Origin: Flavobacteriales bacterium
GTDB lineage: Bacteria > Bacteroidota > Bacteroidia > Flavobacteriales > BACL11
DNA length: 8,697 nt
Direction: 5' to 3'
Assembly (NCBI GenBank): GCA_012960835.1
Contig: DUAL01000340.1
Coordinates: forward strand, 590 to 9,286
The position numbers and the translations under genes are program-made. Shown one piece after another: positions 1 through 6,215 of this stretch. The notes under the pieces were generated by a model, which worked only from the letters and a program-made list of their open reading frames with translations, did no database searches and was not told the origin of the DNA. The stretch's first letter is position 1. Each line of letters starts with the position of its first letter.

Positions 1-558
1 ATCTCCATTCGCTACCTTGCTGATATTGATTCTTTATATACAATCAATGTACAACTCCATAACGAAAACGATAGCGTAATAAAGATAAACAAGAATATTA
101 ACTGGAAAAACTACAAGCTAAATAAAGAAAATCAGGAGCTAATCGATAAAGTAAATAAGGGCTCTGTGCTTGAAGTTGGCGATATTTTGGTAGAGACATT
201 AAAATACAGAAATAGCGGAAAAGAAGTGGAAACTTTCAAAGCATCCAAAGTAATAATGATAAGAACAACCTTTAATATTGAATATAATTCTATTGCAGAA
301 AAAGGACCAAAAACAATCTACTTGCGATTTATCGGCCCAAACCAAAAACTACTTATTAATAGCGGTCGAACCCAAAATTTTGTTACAGAACAAGGAGAAT
401 TAAAATGTTCTATTTCAAAGCAATTCCAATATGAAAATAAGGAGTTACCTTTTAGTATTGACTTTAAAAGAAGGAATCCTCTGAAGGAAGGCGAATATAT
501 TACGGAGGTTTATATAGATGGGTTTTTGGCCGGAACAAGCAAATTTTATTTGAAATAA
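1..558 (+). CDS. Conserved Bacteroidota hypothetical protein, C-terminal part (5' end outside window)
   Basis: The frame is open from base 1 to the TAA at 556-558, giving 185 visible residues with no stop. A GTG at 166 could be read as a start, but the open frame and protein-like sequence upstream (an R-Y-L-A-D-I-D-S-L run, then a charged, helix-prone stretch to about residue 55) show that the gene begins before the window. The visible half runs from a likely coiled coil into a beta-rich domain of about 120 residues, with a K-T-I-Y-L-R strand near residue 104 and an E-G-E-Y-x-x-E-V-Y-x-D-G-F-L-A-G-T motif near the end. From memory this resembles the C-terminal domain of flavobacterial proteins of about 300 residues that have an N-terminal membrane anchor and coiled coil and are sometimes mislabelled as chromosome-partitioning proteins. 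No function is established. Its stop codon directly abuts the next ATG, so it is probably co-transcribed with the exonuclease. Confidence 0.75.
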   Translation: MSIRYLADIDSLYTINVQLHNENDSVIKINKNINWKNYKLNKENQELIDKVNKGSVLEVGDILVETLKYRNSGKEVETFKASKVIMIRTTFNIEYNSIAEKGPKTIYLRFIGPNQKLLINSGRTQNFVTEQGELKCSISKQFQYENKELPFSIDFKRRNPLKEGEYITEVYIDGFLAGTSKFYLK

Positions 559-1326
559 ATGGTAAAAATATTGACCTATAATGTAAACGGGATTCGGGCA
601 GCACTTAGAAAAGATTTTGCTTCTTGGCTAAAAGCTACAAATCCGGATGTGCTTTGTTTGCAAGAAATAAAAGCCAATTCTGAGCAATTTGATGAGAGCA
701 TTTTTAATGATTTAGGTTATCACTGCTTTTGGAACTCGGCCGAAAAAAAAGGATATAGCGGTGTGGCAATTCTAACAAAAACAAAGCCACAACATGTAGA
801 ATATGGTTGTGGTATAGAACAAATTGATTTTGAAGGGAGAATACTTAGGGCAGATTTTGATGGCTTTTCAGTGATGAGTGCTTACTTCCCTTCTGGAAGC
901 AGTGGGGATTTAAGACAGGCCTTTAAGATGAAATTTTTAAACCAATTTCAAACTTATATAAATACACTAAAAAAAGATTTTCCAAAACTGATTATTTCAG
1001 GGGATTATAATATTTGCCACAAAGCCATTGATATTCACAATCCACAAAGAAATAAAAACACCTCTGGTTTTCTGCCAGAAGAAAGAGAGTGGATGAGTGG
1101 GTTTATTGCAAGTGGATTTGTAGATAGTTTCCGCTCTTTAAATCCTGAACCACATAATTATTCTTGGTGGAGTTATAGAGCTAATGCAAGAGCTAAAAAT
1201 TTGGGTTGGCGCATTGACTATAATATGATAAGTAAAAATTTACTTGCCCATTTAAGCCGTTCGGCAATATTGAGCCAAGCTTTCCATTCCGACCATTGCC
1301 CTGTTTTAGTGGAGTTGGACTTTTAA
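559..1326 (+). CDS. xth: Exodeoxyribonuclease III / AP endonuclease (ExoA type)
   Basis: This 255-residue protein belongs to the exonuclease III branch of the endonuclease/exonuclease/phosphatase fold. Such enzymes cut DNA 5' of abasic sites and digest 3' ends in base excision repair, using a divalent metal. The key residues are in place: N8 in T-Y-N-V-N-G-I-R, the metal-binding E36 in C-L-Q-E-I-K, Y109 in S-A-Y-F-P-S-G, D149 and N151 in I-S-G-D-Y-N-I-C-H, the W-W-S-Y-R block at 203-207, R219-I-D in the G-W-R-I-D-Y motif, and the terminal S-D-H (244-246) with the catalytic histidine. Length is normal and the protein is complete. The ATG follows the TAA of the upstream gene with no gap, which suggests translational coupling and no promoter of its own. 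The W-W-S-Y-R-A form fits the ExoA subgroup; xth and exoA are both used as names. Confidence 0.96.
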   Translation: MVKILTYNVNGIRAALRKDFASWLKATNPDVLCLQEIKANSEQFDESIFNDLGYHCFWNSAEKKGYSGVAILTKTKPQHVEYGCGIEQIDFEGRILRADFDGFSVMSAYFPSGSSGDLRQAFKMKFLNQFQTYINTLKKDFPKLIISGDYNICHKAIDIHNPQRNKNTSGFLPEEREWMSGFIASGFVDSFRSLNPEPHNYSWWSYRANARAKNLGWRIDYNMISKNLLAHLSRSAILSQAFHSDHCPVLVELDF

Positions 1327-1356
1327 TCCTTTTTATTCTTAATTTTCTGTTAATAA

Positions 1357-1369
1357 GTAAATAATTTAC
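1357..1369. repeat. Short inverted repeat upstream of the OmpA lipoprotein promoter
   Basis: Arms GTAAAT and ATTTAC flank a single central A, a perfect 6-bp inverted repeat in the 103-bp gap after xth. It lies where the -33 region of the downstream promoter begins, so it could be an operator. It is AT-rich and short, so chance is a serious alternative. It is too weak and has no T-tract placed to act as a terminator for xth. Confidence 0.25.
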
Positions 1370-1394
1370 CCCAAAAAAAAGGCAAGCGTATTTG

Positions 1395-1402
1395 TAGTTT
1401 TG
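1395..1402 (+). promoter_or_regulatory. Bacteroidota-type -7 element for the OmpA lipoprotein gene
   Basis: TAGTTTTG matches the Bacteroidota -7 consensus TAnnTTTG exactly. It sits 27 bases before the ATG at 1430, which would give a leader of roughly 20 nt. No clean TTG -33 element is seen about 19-21 bp upstream; that region is AT-rich (around 1363-1376). The leader is A-rich with no Shine-Dalgarno, as is usual in this phylum. Confidence 0.6.
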
Positions 1403-1429
1403 ATAATCTAAAAAGAAAATCAGAACCCC

Positions 1430-2428
1430 ATGAAAAATACAATCGTTCTTCTTTGTTCTATTTTGCTAATTCTTTCTTCATGCGTTACCCCAAAAATGCA
1501 CAATGCATTACATACTCAGTATGATAATGCAAAAGCACAAATTGTAAAGAAGGATAAAAAGATTATTTCTTTAAGCGAAAAAGTAGAGGAGTTAGAAGGA
1601 GAAATTGCAAACATTAGAAAACAATTAGATGCCATGCGAAATGATTCTATTCAGAATGGGAAGGCATTAGTGCTGTTGCAAAATTCTTATGATAAATTAA
1701 GTAGTGCTTATGATTTGCTGGCAAGTAAAAATACTAGGAATATAGCGGAAAAAGCCAAAGAAACAAAAGCACTTTTAAAGCAATTAGAAAAAGCACAAAA
1801 TGATCTTCTAACCAAAGAAGATGAGCTGAATAATCTATCCAATTCACTGGCTGAAAAACAGCAAGCCCTTGAAAAAGCACAGCAAGAATTAGAGGCGCGC
1901 TCAGTTAGGGTTGCAGAATTGGAATCCATTATAAACAAGAAAGACTCTATGGTAACTGCCCTAAAACACAGAATATCTAAAGCATTAATTGGCTTGGAAG
2001 GGGAAGGGCTAACAGTAGTGCAAAAAAATGGAAAAGTGTATGTATCCTTAGAAGAAGATTTGCTTTTTGCTTCTGGGAAATACCAAGTGGGCACGGCAGG
2101 AGTTTTTGCTTTAAACAAACTCTCAGCTGCACTTGCCAATCAAAACGATTTGGAAATTTTGGTGGAAGGACATACCGACAGCATACCTTTAAGCGGAAAA
2201 TCAGCAGTAAAAGACAATTGGGATTTAAGTGTGCTAAGGGCAACTGCTGTGGTAAAAGTGCTGATGAGCAACCCTAATTTAAATCCTACTCAGCTCACTG
2301 CTGCCGGAAGAGGGGAGCATGTTCCATTTAAAAGTAACGCTACAAAAGAAGGTAGATCTGCCAACAGAAGAATTGAAATTATCTTAGCACCTAATTTGGA
2401 TGATTTATTCGATTTACTAGAAGAATAA
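1430..2428 (+). CDS. OmpA-family lipoprotein with long coiled coil
   Basis: This 332-residue protein should anchor the outer membrane to peptidoglycan. A lipoprotein signal peptide ends in L-S-S-C, with Cys18 as the expected lipidated residue. Residues about 28-180 are rich in K, E, Q and L with heptad-like spacing and almost no proline or glycine, so they form a long alpha-helical coiled coil. The OmpA C-terminal domain (PF00691) follows from about 200 to 320. It contains L-L-F-A-S-G (211-216), V-E-G-H-T-D (245-250), N-W-D-L-S-x-L-R-A (263-271), A-A-G-R-G-E (291-296) and E-G-R-S-A-N-R-R-I-E-I (307-317). D250 and R270 are the counterparts of the Asp/Arg pair that binds diaminopimelate in OmpA domains. 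The N-W-D-L-S form resembles MotB-type members. The tail is acidic (D-D-L-F-D-L-L-E-E). It has its own promoter and its last 12 bases overlap the end of radA on the other strand. Confidence 0.93.
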   Translation: MKNTIVLLCSILLILSSCVTPKMHNALHTQYDNAKAQIVKKDKKIISLSEKVEELEGEIANIRKQLDAMRNDSIQNGKALVLLQNSYDKLSSAYDLLASKNTRNIAEKAKETKALLKQLEKAQNDLLTKEDELNNLSNSLAEKQQALEKAQQELEARSVRVAELESIINKKDSMVTALKHRISKALIGLEGEGLTVVQKNGKVYVSLEEDLLFASGKYQVGTAGVFALNKLSAALANQNDLEILVEGHTDSIPLSGKSAVKDNWDLSVLRATAVVKVLMSNPNLNPTQLTAAGRGEHVPFKSNATKEGRSANRRIEIILAPNLDDLFDLLEE

Positions 2429-3775
2429 ACGAAAAACCTCCTCAATTTTTCCGTATTGCTTGATGCTGATTTTGAAATCTTTTTTACTGAGTTTAGAATG
2501 TTTTGAAATAACGATTTGCTTATAGCCCAATTTCTCTGCTTCCAAAACTCTTTCTTCAATTCTGGTAACTGCACGCAATTCTCCTGAAAGACCAATTTCT
2601 GCTGCAAAGCAAACATCCATTCCCAAGGGCACATTTTTATCAGAGGAAAGTACAGAGCAAATAACTGCTAAATCAGTAGCGGTATCGTCAATTTTTATGC
2701 CACCTGTGATGTTCAGGAAAACATCTTTTGCGCCAAGACGAAAGCCACATCTTTTTTCCAACACGGCCAAAAGCATATTTAATCGCTTGCCATCATATCC
2801 AGTGGCAGAGCGTTGGGGTGTGCCATAAACGGCAGAACTTACCAAAGATTGAATTTCAATTAGTAAAGGGCGAGCCCCTTCCATAGTTGCAGAAATAGCT
2901 ACTCCACTTGTTGGCTCATCTCTTTCTGAAATTAAAATCTCACTTGGGTTAGATACTTGCCGTAATCCGCCTTGCCCCATTTGATAAACGCCTAATTCTG
3001 AGGCAGAGCCAAAACGATTTTTTATGGTTCTTAGAATTCTATAAACATGATTTCTATCGCCCTCAAATTGTAAAACCGTATCTACCATATGTTCTAGGAT
3101 TTTCGGTCCAGCCAAAGATCCGTCTTTTGTAATATGTCCAATTAAGAAAACAGCCGTCCCTGTTTCTTTTGCAAATTTTAAAAGCTCGCCAGTGCAAGAT
3201 CTAATTTGAGATACGCTTCCAGGAGTGGAGTCAATCATGGAGGTATGCAAAGTTTGCACAGAATCGACCACTAAAATCTCGGGCTGTAATTGCTCTATTT
3301 GCTGAAAAATATTTTGGGTAGAAGTTTCGCATAAAATAAAACAGTTTTCGGAAGTTTCATTTATTCTGTCAGCTCGCATTTTTATCTGCTTTTCACTCTC
3401 TTCCCCTGATACATATAGCACTTTTTTGCTTTTCATTTGCAGAGCCAATTGCAATAGCAAAGTAGATTTTCCTATTCCAGGATCACCACCCAAAAGCACA
3501 ATAGAGCCAGGCACAATGCCTCCCCCCAAAACCCTATTTAGTTCCTTATCAGGAGTAGCATACCTTTTTTCATCTGTAAAATTGATATCAGAAATTAAAG
3601 AGGGGGTATTTGTTTCCCCTTTTCTTCCACTCCAACTTTTTGTCTTTTCTTCCCTATTTATAACCTCCTCTACATAAGTATTCCATTCCTGACATGAAGG
3701 ACATTTCCCCAACCATTTTGGTGATTGCGTACCACAATTCTGACAAAAAAATGCCGATTGAACTTTTTTAACCAT
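2417..3775 (-). CDS. radA: DNA repair protein RadA (Sms), RecA-like branch-migration ATPase
   Basis: RadA is a hexameric DnaB-like helicase/ATPase that extends recombination intermediates and helps process branched DNA. Starting at the ATG at 3775 the protein has 452 residues, the normal family length, and begins M-V-K-K-V directly before the zinc finger. The frame stays open upstream to an ATG at 3859, but those 28 extra residues lie inside the upstream gene and come before the conserved N-terminus, so I reject that start. Visible parts are the C4 zinc finger (C11, C14, C25, C28), Walker A G-G-D-P-G-I-G-K-S-T (96-105), Walker B I-L-V-V-D-S (167-172), G-H-I-T-K-D-G (213-219), the RadA signature K-N-R-F-G (252-256) and a C-terminal Lon-protease-like domain (about 290-452) with E-I-G-L-S-G-E-L-R. 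It is last in the panC operon, overlaps the preceding gene by 8 bp, and overlaps the OmpA gene tail-to-tail. Confidence 0.97.
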   Translation of the reverse strand: MVKKVQSAFFCQNCGTQSPKWLGKCPSCQEWNTYVEEVINREEKTKSWSGRKGETNTPSLISDINFTDEKRYATPDKELNRVLGGGIVPGSIVLLGGDPGIGKSTLLLQLALQMKSKKVLYVSGEESEKQIKMRADRINETSENCFILCETSTQNIFQQIEQLQPEILVVDSVQTLHTSMIDSTPGSVSQIRSCTGELLKFAKETGTAVFLIGHITKDGSLAGPKILEHMVDTVLQFEGDRNHVYRILRTIKNRFGSASELGVYQMGQGGLRQVSNPSEILISERDEPTSGVAISATMEGARPLLIEIQSLVSSAVYGTPQRSATGYDGKRLNMLLAVLEKRCGFRLGAKDVFLNITGGIKIDDTATDLAVICSVLSSDKNVPLGMDVCFAAEIGLSGELRAVTRIEERVLEAEKLGYKQIVISKHSKLSKKDFKISIKQYGKIEEVFRLFF

Positions 3776-4259
3776 TCTGTATTTTATCAATAATGTTTGT
3801 GCTTGAAAAACCTTCTGTAAGCGGAATAGTAATGACTTCCCCACCATTTCCCTGCACAATATTGTGCCCCACTATTTTCTGAATTTCATAATCACCTCCT
3901 TTTGCTAAAATATCTGGTTTTATTTCAGCAATTAAATTAATAGGGGTTTGCTCTGAAAAAAGAACGATAGCATCAACAAAAGAAAATGCAGCAAGCAATA
4001 GGGCTCTTGATTTTTCATCCACTATTGGTCGATTTTCCTTTTTTATTTTTTTAATGGAACTATCAGAATTAAGGCCGATAATAAGTTTATCCCCCAAGTC
4101 AGCAGTTTTTGCCAAAACCTCAACATGGCCTCTGTGCAAAATATCGAAACAACCATTGGTAAAAACAATTTTTTCGCCATTTGCTTTCCAGCTTTCTATC
4201 CTGGCTTTAAGCTCTTCTAAAGAGATTATTTTATCATTTATTTTATGAAGTTCTGACAT
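3768..4259 (-). CDS. rfaE2: RfaE2-type nucleotidyltransferase (D-glycero-beta-D-manno-heptose 1-phosphate adenylyltransferase)
   Basis: This 163-residue protein has a single cytidylyltransferase-like Rossmann domain. It has the nucleotide-binding F-T-N-G-C-F-D-I-L-H-R-G-H motif with H42 and H45 of HxGH, then G-L-N-S-D-S-S (62-68), R-P-I-V-D-E (77-82), the E-Q-T-P loop (103-106), K-G-G-D-Y (120-124) and G-F-S-S-T-N-I-I (150-157), the counterpart of the family's S-T-T/S-S-T loop. In this family the enzyme adenylates heptose 1-phosphate to ADP-heptose for the LPS core. E. coli HldE fuses this domain to a kinase; here it stands alone, as is common in Bacteroidota, so a separate rfaE1 kinase and GmhB phosphatase are expected elsewhere. 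Other members of the superfamily transfer nucleotides to other phosphates, so the substrate is inferred from family. It starts 17 bp inside the upstream membrane-protein gene and overlaps radA by 8 bp, which suggests translational coupling. Confidence 0.85.
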   Translation of the reverse strand: MSELHKINDKIISLEELKARIESWKANGEKIVFTNGCFDILHRGHVEVLAKTADLGDKLIIGLNSDSSIKKIKKENRPIVDEKSRALLLAAFSFVDAIVLFSEQTPINLIAEIKPDILAKGGDYEIQKIVGHNIVQGNGGEVITIPLTEGFSSTNIIDKIQNG

Positions 4260-5283
4260 GGCTTTTCTTTTTGGTTAAAAATAAGAATAATAAGGAAACC
4301 AGACCCATAATAATAGCAACTAATGTTTGTGCAACATGTACTACCGTAGGGAATACTAAAGCGGGATTAATTTTGCCTTCAGGCGGATTTAAGTTAATAA
4401 AGCCGACTCCCAATACTGCCAAACCTATCATCACAATGGCATGATAAGACCCGATACCTCCTGGGGTTGGAATTACCATACCAATTCCGCCAAGCACTAA
4501 AAGAAAAAGCCCATCTCCTACAGTAAGATGTGTGGTTTCACTCATGCTAAAAAAACAAATATAAGTCATTAAAAAATACATAATCCAGATACTAAAAGTG
4601 TGTATCCAAAAGGCGGACTTTTTTTTCATCTTTTTTATGCTTTTAAAACCCTCTTTCAGGCCTTCTATAAACGAAATGATTTTCTCATAAAAAATAGAAT
4701 TTTTTATCCATCTTTTGATCAGAAAAAATCCAATAATTCCAATAGTCATTCCTCCTAATAAAATCAAAAGTTTACTGTTTCCCATATTGGCATCTGTTTG
4801 ATGCGCCTGAAGGGTGGTAAAGAATTTAAGTAAGTCATCCAATTTTAAGAAAAGAGTCAGAATAATAAGGGCGAAAAGGAAAATAAAATCAATTACTCTT
4901 TCAACTAATATAGTCCCAAATAATTTATCAACTGGTATTTTTTCTGCTTGGTTTAATGCAGCGCATCTCGATATTTCTCCAGCTCTTGGAATAAACATAT
5001 TGGTAAAATAGCCGACTGAAACAGCCGAAATACTGTTCATTTTTGAAGATTTGTAACCCAGGGCGTCTATCAAAACAATCCATCTTAACCCCCTGCTTAC
5101 ATAAGCCAAAGCCCCAAAAATCATAGATAAAATAACCCATGAAATTTCTACTTTCCGTATTTCTTCAAAGAGCTTTACAGGATTTTGATGTTGGAAAAGC
5201 ATGTAAAGAATTGCAAAAGCAAAAGCAAAAGAAGCCCCATACTTCAAGATATTCAAAAAAGCATAATTTTTATTTTTTCCCAT
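4243..5283 (-). CDS. YbhN/UPF0104 membrane protein (lysylphosphatidylglycerol synthase TM-region family)
   Basis: This 346-residue integral membrane protein matches the flippase-like transmembrane domain of MprF (PF03706) without the C-terminal aminoacyl-transferase domain, so it cannot by itself make lysyl-lipid. Hydrophobic segments lie at about residues 12-30, 47-72, 129-146, 171-189, 226-247, 258-275, 280-298 and 313-337. Family signatures are the polar membrane motif I-P-R-A-G-E-I-S-R (98-106) and P-T-P-G-G-I-G-S-Y-H-A (272-282). A basic cluster at 214-222 (K-S-I-K-K-M-K-K-K) and a basic C-terminus suggest cytoplasmic loops. Proteins of this type are thought to move or bind polar lids of lipids, but the substrate here is unknown. 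It begins 9 bp after panC and overlaps rfaE2 by 17 bp. The first membrane segment is coded by a three-copy hexamer repeat (5213-5231). Confidence 0.88.
   Translation of the reverse strand: MGKNKNYAFLNILKYGASFAFAFAILYMLFQHQNPVKLFEEIRKVEISWVILSMIFGALAYVSRGLRWIVLIDALGYKSSKMNSISAVSVGYFTNMFIPRAGEISRCAALNQAEKIPVDKLFGTILVERVIDFIFLFALIILTLFLKLDDLLKFFTTLQAHQTDANMGNSKLLILLGGMTIGIIGFFLIKRWIKNSIFYEKIISFIEGLKEGFKSIKKMKKKSAFWIHTFSIWIMYFLMTYICFFSMSETTHLTVGDGLFLLVLGGIGMVIPTPGGIGSYHAIVMIGLAVLGVGFINLNPPEGKINPALVFPTVVHVAQTLVAIIMGLVSLLFLFLTKKKSHVRTS
5213..5231. repeat. Three-copy hexanucleotide tandem repeat (GCAAAA)
   Basis: Three perfect GCAAAA units plus one further G lie inside the flippase-like gene. On the coding strand they read TTTTGC and encode the alternating F-A-F-A-F-A of the first membrane helix (residues 19-24). 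Gain or loss of a unit would keep the frame and change the helix by two residues. The copy number is low, so it may be only codon preference. Confidence 0.5.
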
Positions 5284-5292
5284 GGCGTAAAA

Positions 5293-6126
5293 CTAAAAAA
5301 TAATATTATCAATAAGGCGTACGCCTCCAAGATAAGCAGCAATGCAAATCGCATTATTATTTTCCTGAAAAAAGCTAATGTTTTGCAAATTGTTTGCATC
5401 AACAAATTCAAGATATTCTAAATCAACCTCTAATTGCTCTGAAAATTGTATTTTGATACAGTTTTTTAAATTAGTAATCGAAAATTTACCCTTGTTTGCT
5501 TTACAGAATTCCAAGGACTTATAAAGCATGGAGGCGGTTTCTAGATGTTTAGGGCTAAGCAATTTATTTCTAGAACTCATAGCTAAACCATTTTCTTTTC
5601 GTATTGTAGGTACAGAAACAATTTCGATGGGCAGATTAAGCTGTTTTGTAAGGGATTTGACTACTAAAATCTGTTGCAAATCTTTTTGCCCAAAGTATGC
5701 TTTATGTGGTTTTATAATATTAAAAAACTTCTCAATTATAGTTGCTACACCATCAAAATGTCCCTTTCGAAACTTCCCTTCCATTACATTATCCAAACCA
5801 TTCAAATTAAAGTGTTTTGTTTTTTCATCAATGGTGTATAAATCAGAAACATCCGGAACATAAAGAACATCACAATTTATCTTTTCCAGTTTCGTTATAT
5901 CATCCGAAAGTGTATTAGGGTAACTATTAATATCTTCTTTATTGCTAAATTGTGTTGGGTTTACAAAGATACTGCAAACTACAACAGAACATTGTTTTTT
6001 TGCTTGCCGCAAAAGCTCTAAATGACCATTATGAAGAGCTCCCATTGTAGGTACAAATCCAATGAGGGAGTCAGCTAAAGAAGAAAGAGAGGAAGATAAA
6101 TCGCTTTTTGTTTTAAATATTTGCAT
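5293..6126 (-). CDS. panC: Pantothenate synthetase (pantoate--beta-alanine ligase)
   Basis: PanC joins pantoate and beta-alanine with ATP, releasing AMP and pyrophosphate, in the last step of pantothenate (coenzyme A precursor) synthesis in the cytoplasm. The 277-residue protein is of normal length. It carries P-T-M-G-A-L-H-N-G-H (26-35, with the ATP-binding H32 and H35), F-V-N-P-T-Q-F (54-60), the G-H-F-D-G-V loop (122-127), F-G-Q-K-D-L-Q-Q (145-152) and L-A-M-S-S-R-N (181-187). The C-terminal domain (about 188-277) is more diverged, with G-G-V-R-L-I-D-N near the end, as is normal. It is the first gene of the minus-strand operon, 98 bp from the divergently read panC and GT5 starts' outer edges, with a promoter of its own. 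The panD gene that supplies beta-alanine, which I recall often following panC in this phylum, is absent here: only 9 bp separate panC from the membrane-protein gene. Confidence 0.97.
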   Translation of the reverse strand: MQIFKTKSDLSSSLSSLADSLIGFVPTMGALHNGHLELLRQAKKQCSVVVCSIFVNPTQFSNKEDINSYPNTLSDDITKLEKINCDVLYVPDVSDLYTIDEKTKHFNLNGLDNVMEGKFRKGHFDGVATIIEKFFNIIKPHKAYFGQKDLQQILVVKSLTKQLNLPIEIVSVPTIRKENGLAMSSRNKLLSPKHLETASMLYKSLEFCKANKGKFSITNLKNCIKIQFSEQLEVDLEYLEFVDANNLQNISFFQENNNAICIAAYLGGVRLIDNIIF

Positions 6127-6148
6127 TTAGCTAATAAAAATTAGAGCA

Positions 6149-6156
6149 CAAAACTA
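6149..6156 (-). promoter_or_regulatory. panC: Bacteroidota-type -7 element for panC operon
   Basis: On the minus strand the sequence TAGTTTTG matches TAnnTTTG exactly, 22 bases before the panC ATG (6126), giving a leader of about 15 nt. No clear TTG -33 element is seen at 19-21 bp spacing. Its upstream half is shared with the promoter of the divergent plus-strand operon. Confidence 0.6.
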
Positions 6157-6166
6157 AGGCAATTGC

Positions 6167-6197
6167 TTGATAAAAATCATATATTTTCGTAAATTTG
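6167..6197 (+). promoter_or_regulatory. Bacteroidota-type promoter (-33 TTG, -7 TAAATTTG) for the GT5-DUF4270-glmS operon
   Basis: TTG at 6167-6169 and TAAATTTG at 6190-6197, separated by 20 bp, match the Bacteroidota sigma-A pattern (TTG and TAnnTTTG about 19-20 bp apart). The ATG at 6216 lies 18 bases after the -7 element, so the leader would be only about 10-13 nt. This is the best promoter in the window. It probably drives the short GT5-like gene, the DUF4270 lipoprotein gene and glmS together, since there is no room for another promoter between them. Confidence 0.72.
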
Positions 6198-6215
6198 CAC
6201 ACTTAATTAGAAATT

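Noticed and set aside
166..558. A 130-residue gene starting at the GTG at 166
   Set aside because: The same frame is open to base 1 and codes for protein-like sequence upstream, so the GTG is an internal valine codon of a gene cut by the window edge.
1708..2243. Two long minus-strand open frames (143 and 88 residues) inside the OmpA lipoprotein gene
   Set aside because: They are serine/phenylalanine/leucine-rich mirror translations of the coiled-coil coding sequence with no recognisable domain and no promoter.
2431..2451. A possible bidirectional terminator (GAAAAA and TTTTTC arms) after the OmpA stop
   Set aside because: The stem is only 6 bp and nearly all A-T, the loop is 9 bases, and it lies within radA codons; it should be too weak to end transcription.
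3776..3859. An extended radA start adding 28 residues before M-V-K-K-V
   Set aside because: The extension lies wholly within the rfaE2-like gene, has no resemblance to RadA N-termini, and the ATG at 3775 directly precedes the conserved zinc finger and gives the usual family length.
3426..5863. Plus-strand open frames at 3426-3677, 4054-4248, 4814-5011, 5185-5421 and 5528-5863, and a minus-strand one at 4928-5140
   Set aside because: All lie opposite or out of frame within radA, rfaE2, the flippase-like gene and panC, and show low-complexity, membrane-like or basic composition expected of shadow translation.
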